From positions 1 through 5,625 of the forward strand of contig VEPB01000083.1 of the NCBI GenBank assembly GCA_012026715.1: 5,625 bases of DNA, written 5' to 3'. A model generated the notes under the pieces. The model was not told the DNA's origin and did not search any database. It saw only the letters and a program-made list of their open reading frames with translations. Of the stretch, positions 4,837-5,625 are shown piece after piece. The position numbers and the translations under genes were made by a program. Source of the DNA: Methylococcaceae bacterium. Its GTDB lineage: Bacteria > Pseudomonadota > Gammaproteobacteria > Methylococcales > Methylococcaceae. Every line of letters begins with the position of its first letter. The stretch's first letter is position 1.

Positions 4837-5625
4837 ATGCGTCTTGCTTTAAGCCTGCTGCTGGCGATAGTCATCGCCGGCCCCGCCGCCGCCGAACCGG
4901 TCCGTATCCGCATGGCCTCCCTGGTGCCGAAGAACTCCCTCTACCACCGCGCCCTCCAGGAAATGGGCCAGACCTGGCAGAAGGTGCAGGGGGAGGGGGC
5001 GAGTTTCACCCTATTCACCGACGGCGCCCAGGGCGGTGAGGCCGACATCGTCCGCCGCATGCGCATCGGCCAGCTCAACGCCGCGTTGCTGTCGGTGGTG
5101 GGGCTGCGCGACATCGATACCTCGGTGTCGGCCCTGCAGAGCCTGCCGCTGATGTTCCGCAGTTGGGAGGAGCTGGACTATGTGCGGGAGAAACTCCGTC
5201 CCAACATGGAAAAGTCCTTTCTGGACAAGGGCTATGTGGTCCTTGCCTGGGGCGATGCCGGATGGGTGCGGTTTTTCTCCAAGGAGCCCGCCACCCATCC
5301 GGACGACTACAAGCGCATGAAGATGTTCGCTTGGGCCGGTGAGCCGGAACAGATGGAGATCATGAAGGGGCTGGGCTACCAGCCGGTGTCCCTGGAAACC
5401 GCCGACATCCTGCCGGCACTGCAGACCGGGCTGATCAGCGTGGTGCCGGCGACCCCCTTCTATGCCCTGGCGGCCCAGTTCAACGGCCCCGCCCCCCATA
5501 TGCTGGAGTTGAACGGGGCACCCATCGTCGGTGCGCTGGTGATCGCCAAGCCGGCCTGGGAGGCTATGAGTCCGGCTGGGCGCGAGGCGTTCCAGGCAGC
5601 CGCGCTCAAGGCCGCCGCCGACATC
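4837..5625 (+). CDS. TRAP transporter periplasmic substrate-binding protein, DctP/TatP type (partial, C-terminus off window)
   Basis: The solute receptor of a TRAP transporter; 263 residues of a usual 320-340 are visible. A classic Sec signal peptide MRLALSLLLAIVIAGPAAA is followed by a probable cut before E20; no lipobox Cys, so a soluble periplasmic protein. Family landmarks: IRMASLVPKNSLYHRAL at 24-40, the GGEADIVRRMRIGQLNAALLS stretch (66-86), LPLMFRSWEELDYVREKL at 103-120, GYVVLAWGDAGWVRFFSKEP at 132-151, YKRMKMFAWAGEPEQ at 158-172, and LPALQTGLISVVPATP at 192-207. In classical dicarboxylate DctP proteins the K-x-R motif supplies the carboxylate-binding Arg; aligning DYKRMKMF to the usual DLKGLKIR puts Phe164 in that place. 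That, with the adjacent tatT, matches the TatP subtype (Treponema pallidum Tp0957), which has been described with a hydrophobic cleft. The ligand is therefore probably not a simple dicarboxylate. Membrane subunits should follow downstream. Confidence 0.93.
   Translation, partial: MRLALSLLLAIVIAGPAAAEPVRIRMASLVPKNSLYHRALQEMGQTWQKVQGEGASFTLFTDGAQGGEADIVRRMRIGQLNAALLSVVGLRDIDTSVSALQSLPLMFRSWEELDYVREKLRPNMEKSFLDKGYVVLAWGDAGWVRFFSKEPATHPDDYKRMKMFAWAGEPEQMEIMKGLGYQPVSLETADILPALQTGLISVVPATPFYALAAQFNGPAPHMLELNGAPIVGALVIAKPAWEAMSPAGREAFQAAALKAAADI

Noticed and set aside
1..5625. CRISPR array, tRNA, rRNA, IS element or attachment site
   Set aside because: No regularly spaced direct repeats, cloverleaf-like sequence, transposase motif or terminal repeats were seen on either strand.

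Overview
The window is GC-rich bacterial DNA (well above 60% G+C by eye), densely coding, with strong G/C preference at third codon positions in all accepted genes. The gene content is compatible with a high-GC Gammaproteobacterium: a P-type ATPase with a heavy-metal-associated-like N-terminus, a PHB-depolymerase/esterase-like hydrolase, and a TatT-containing TRAP transporter. A methanotroph or purple-sulfur relative would fit, but there is no rRNA or marker gene, so the taxonomy is a guess. I see no IS element, tRNA, rRNA, CRISPR array or phage gene.

Left part (1-1580, minus strand): the first 526 residues of a cation-transporting P-type ATPase whose C-terminus lies off the left edge. It combines an HMA-like N-terminal domain without a CxxC motif, a low-complexity linker, and a SERCA/P2A-like core with TGES, PEGLP and DKTGTLT motifs. 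A divergent spacer (1581-1790) rich in short inverted repeats separates it from a 148-aa plus-strand protein (1791-2237). That protein has a near-consensus Shine-Dalgarno, an acidic N-terminus, a small hydrophobic core and a two-copy internal repeat. I cannot name it; its position suggests, but does not prove, a partner role for the ATPase.

Middle (2238-3564): a convergent spacer with several GC-rich hairpins, including two perfect 8-bp stems, probably separates transcription of the 148-aa gene from a leftward three-gene unit. That unit is a 242-aa alpha/beta-hydrolase (esterase family, GLSLG nucleophile elbow), an 88-aa protein and a 40-aa single-pass membrane microprotein. The genes overlap by 8 and 3 nt, which indicates translational coupling.

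Right part (3861-5625, plus strand): after a 296-bp divergent spacer with a strong hairpin come tatT (TPR-like lipoprotein of a TRAP transporter) and, 4 nt later, a DctP/TatP-type periplasmic binding protein that runs off the right edge. The binding protein lacks the arginine that binds carboxylates in classical DctP proteins. Together with TatT this points to a TatP-T type TRAP system, like the Treponema pallidum Tp0956/Tp0957 pair, probably with a non-classical and perhaps hydrophobic ligand. The membrane subunits (DctQ/DctM type) would be expected just downstream.
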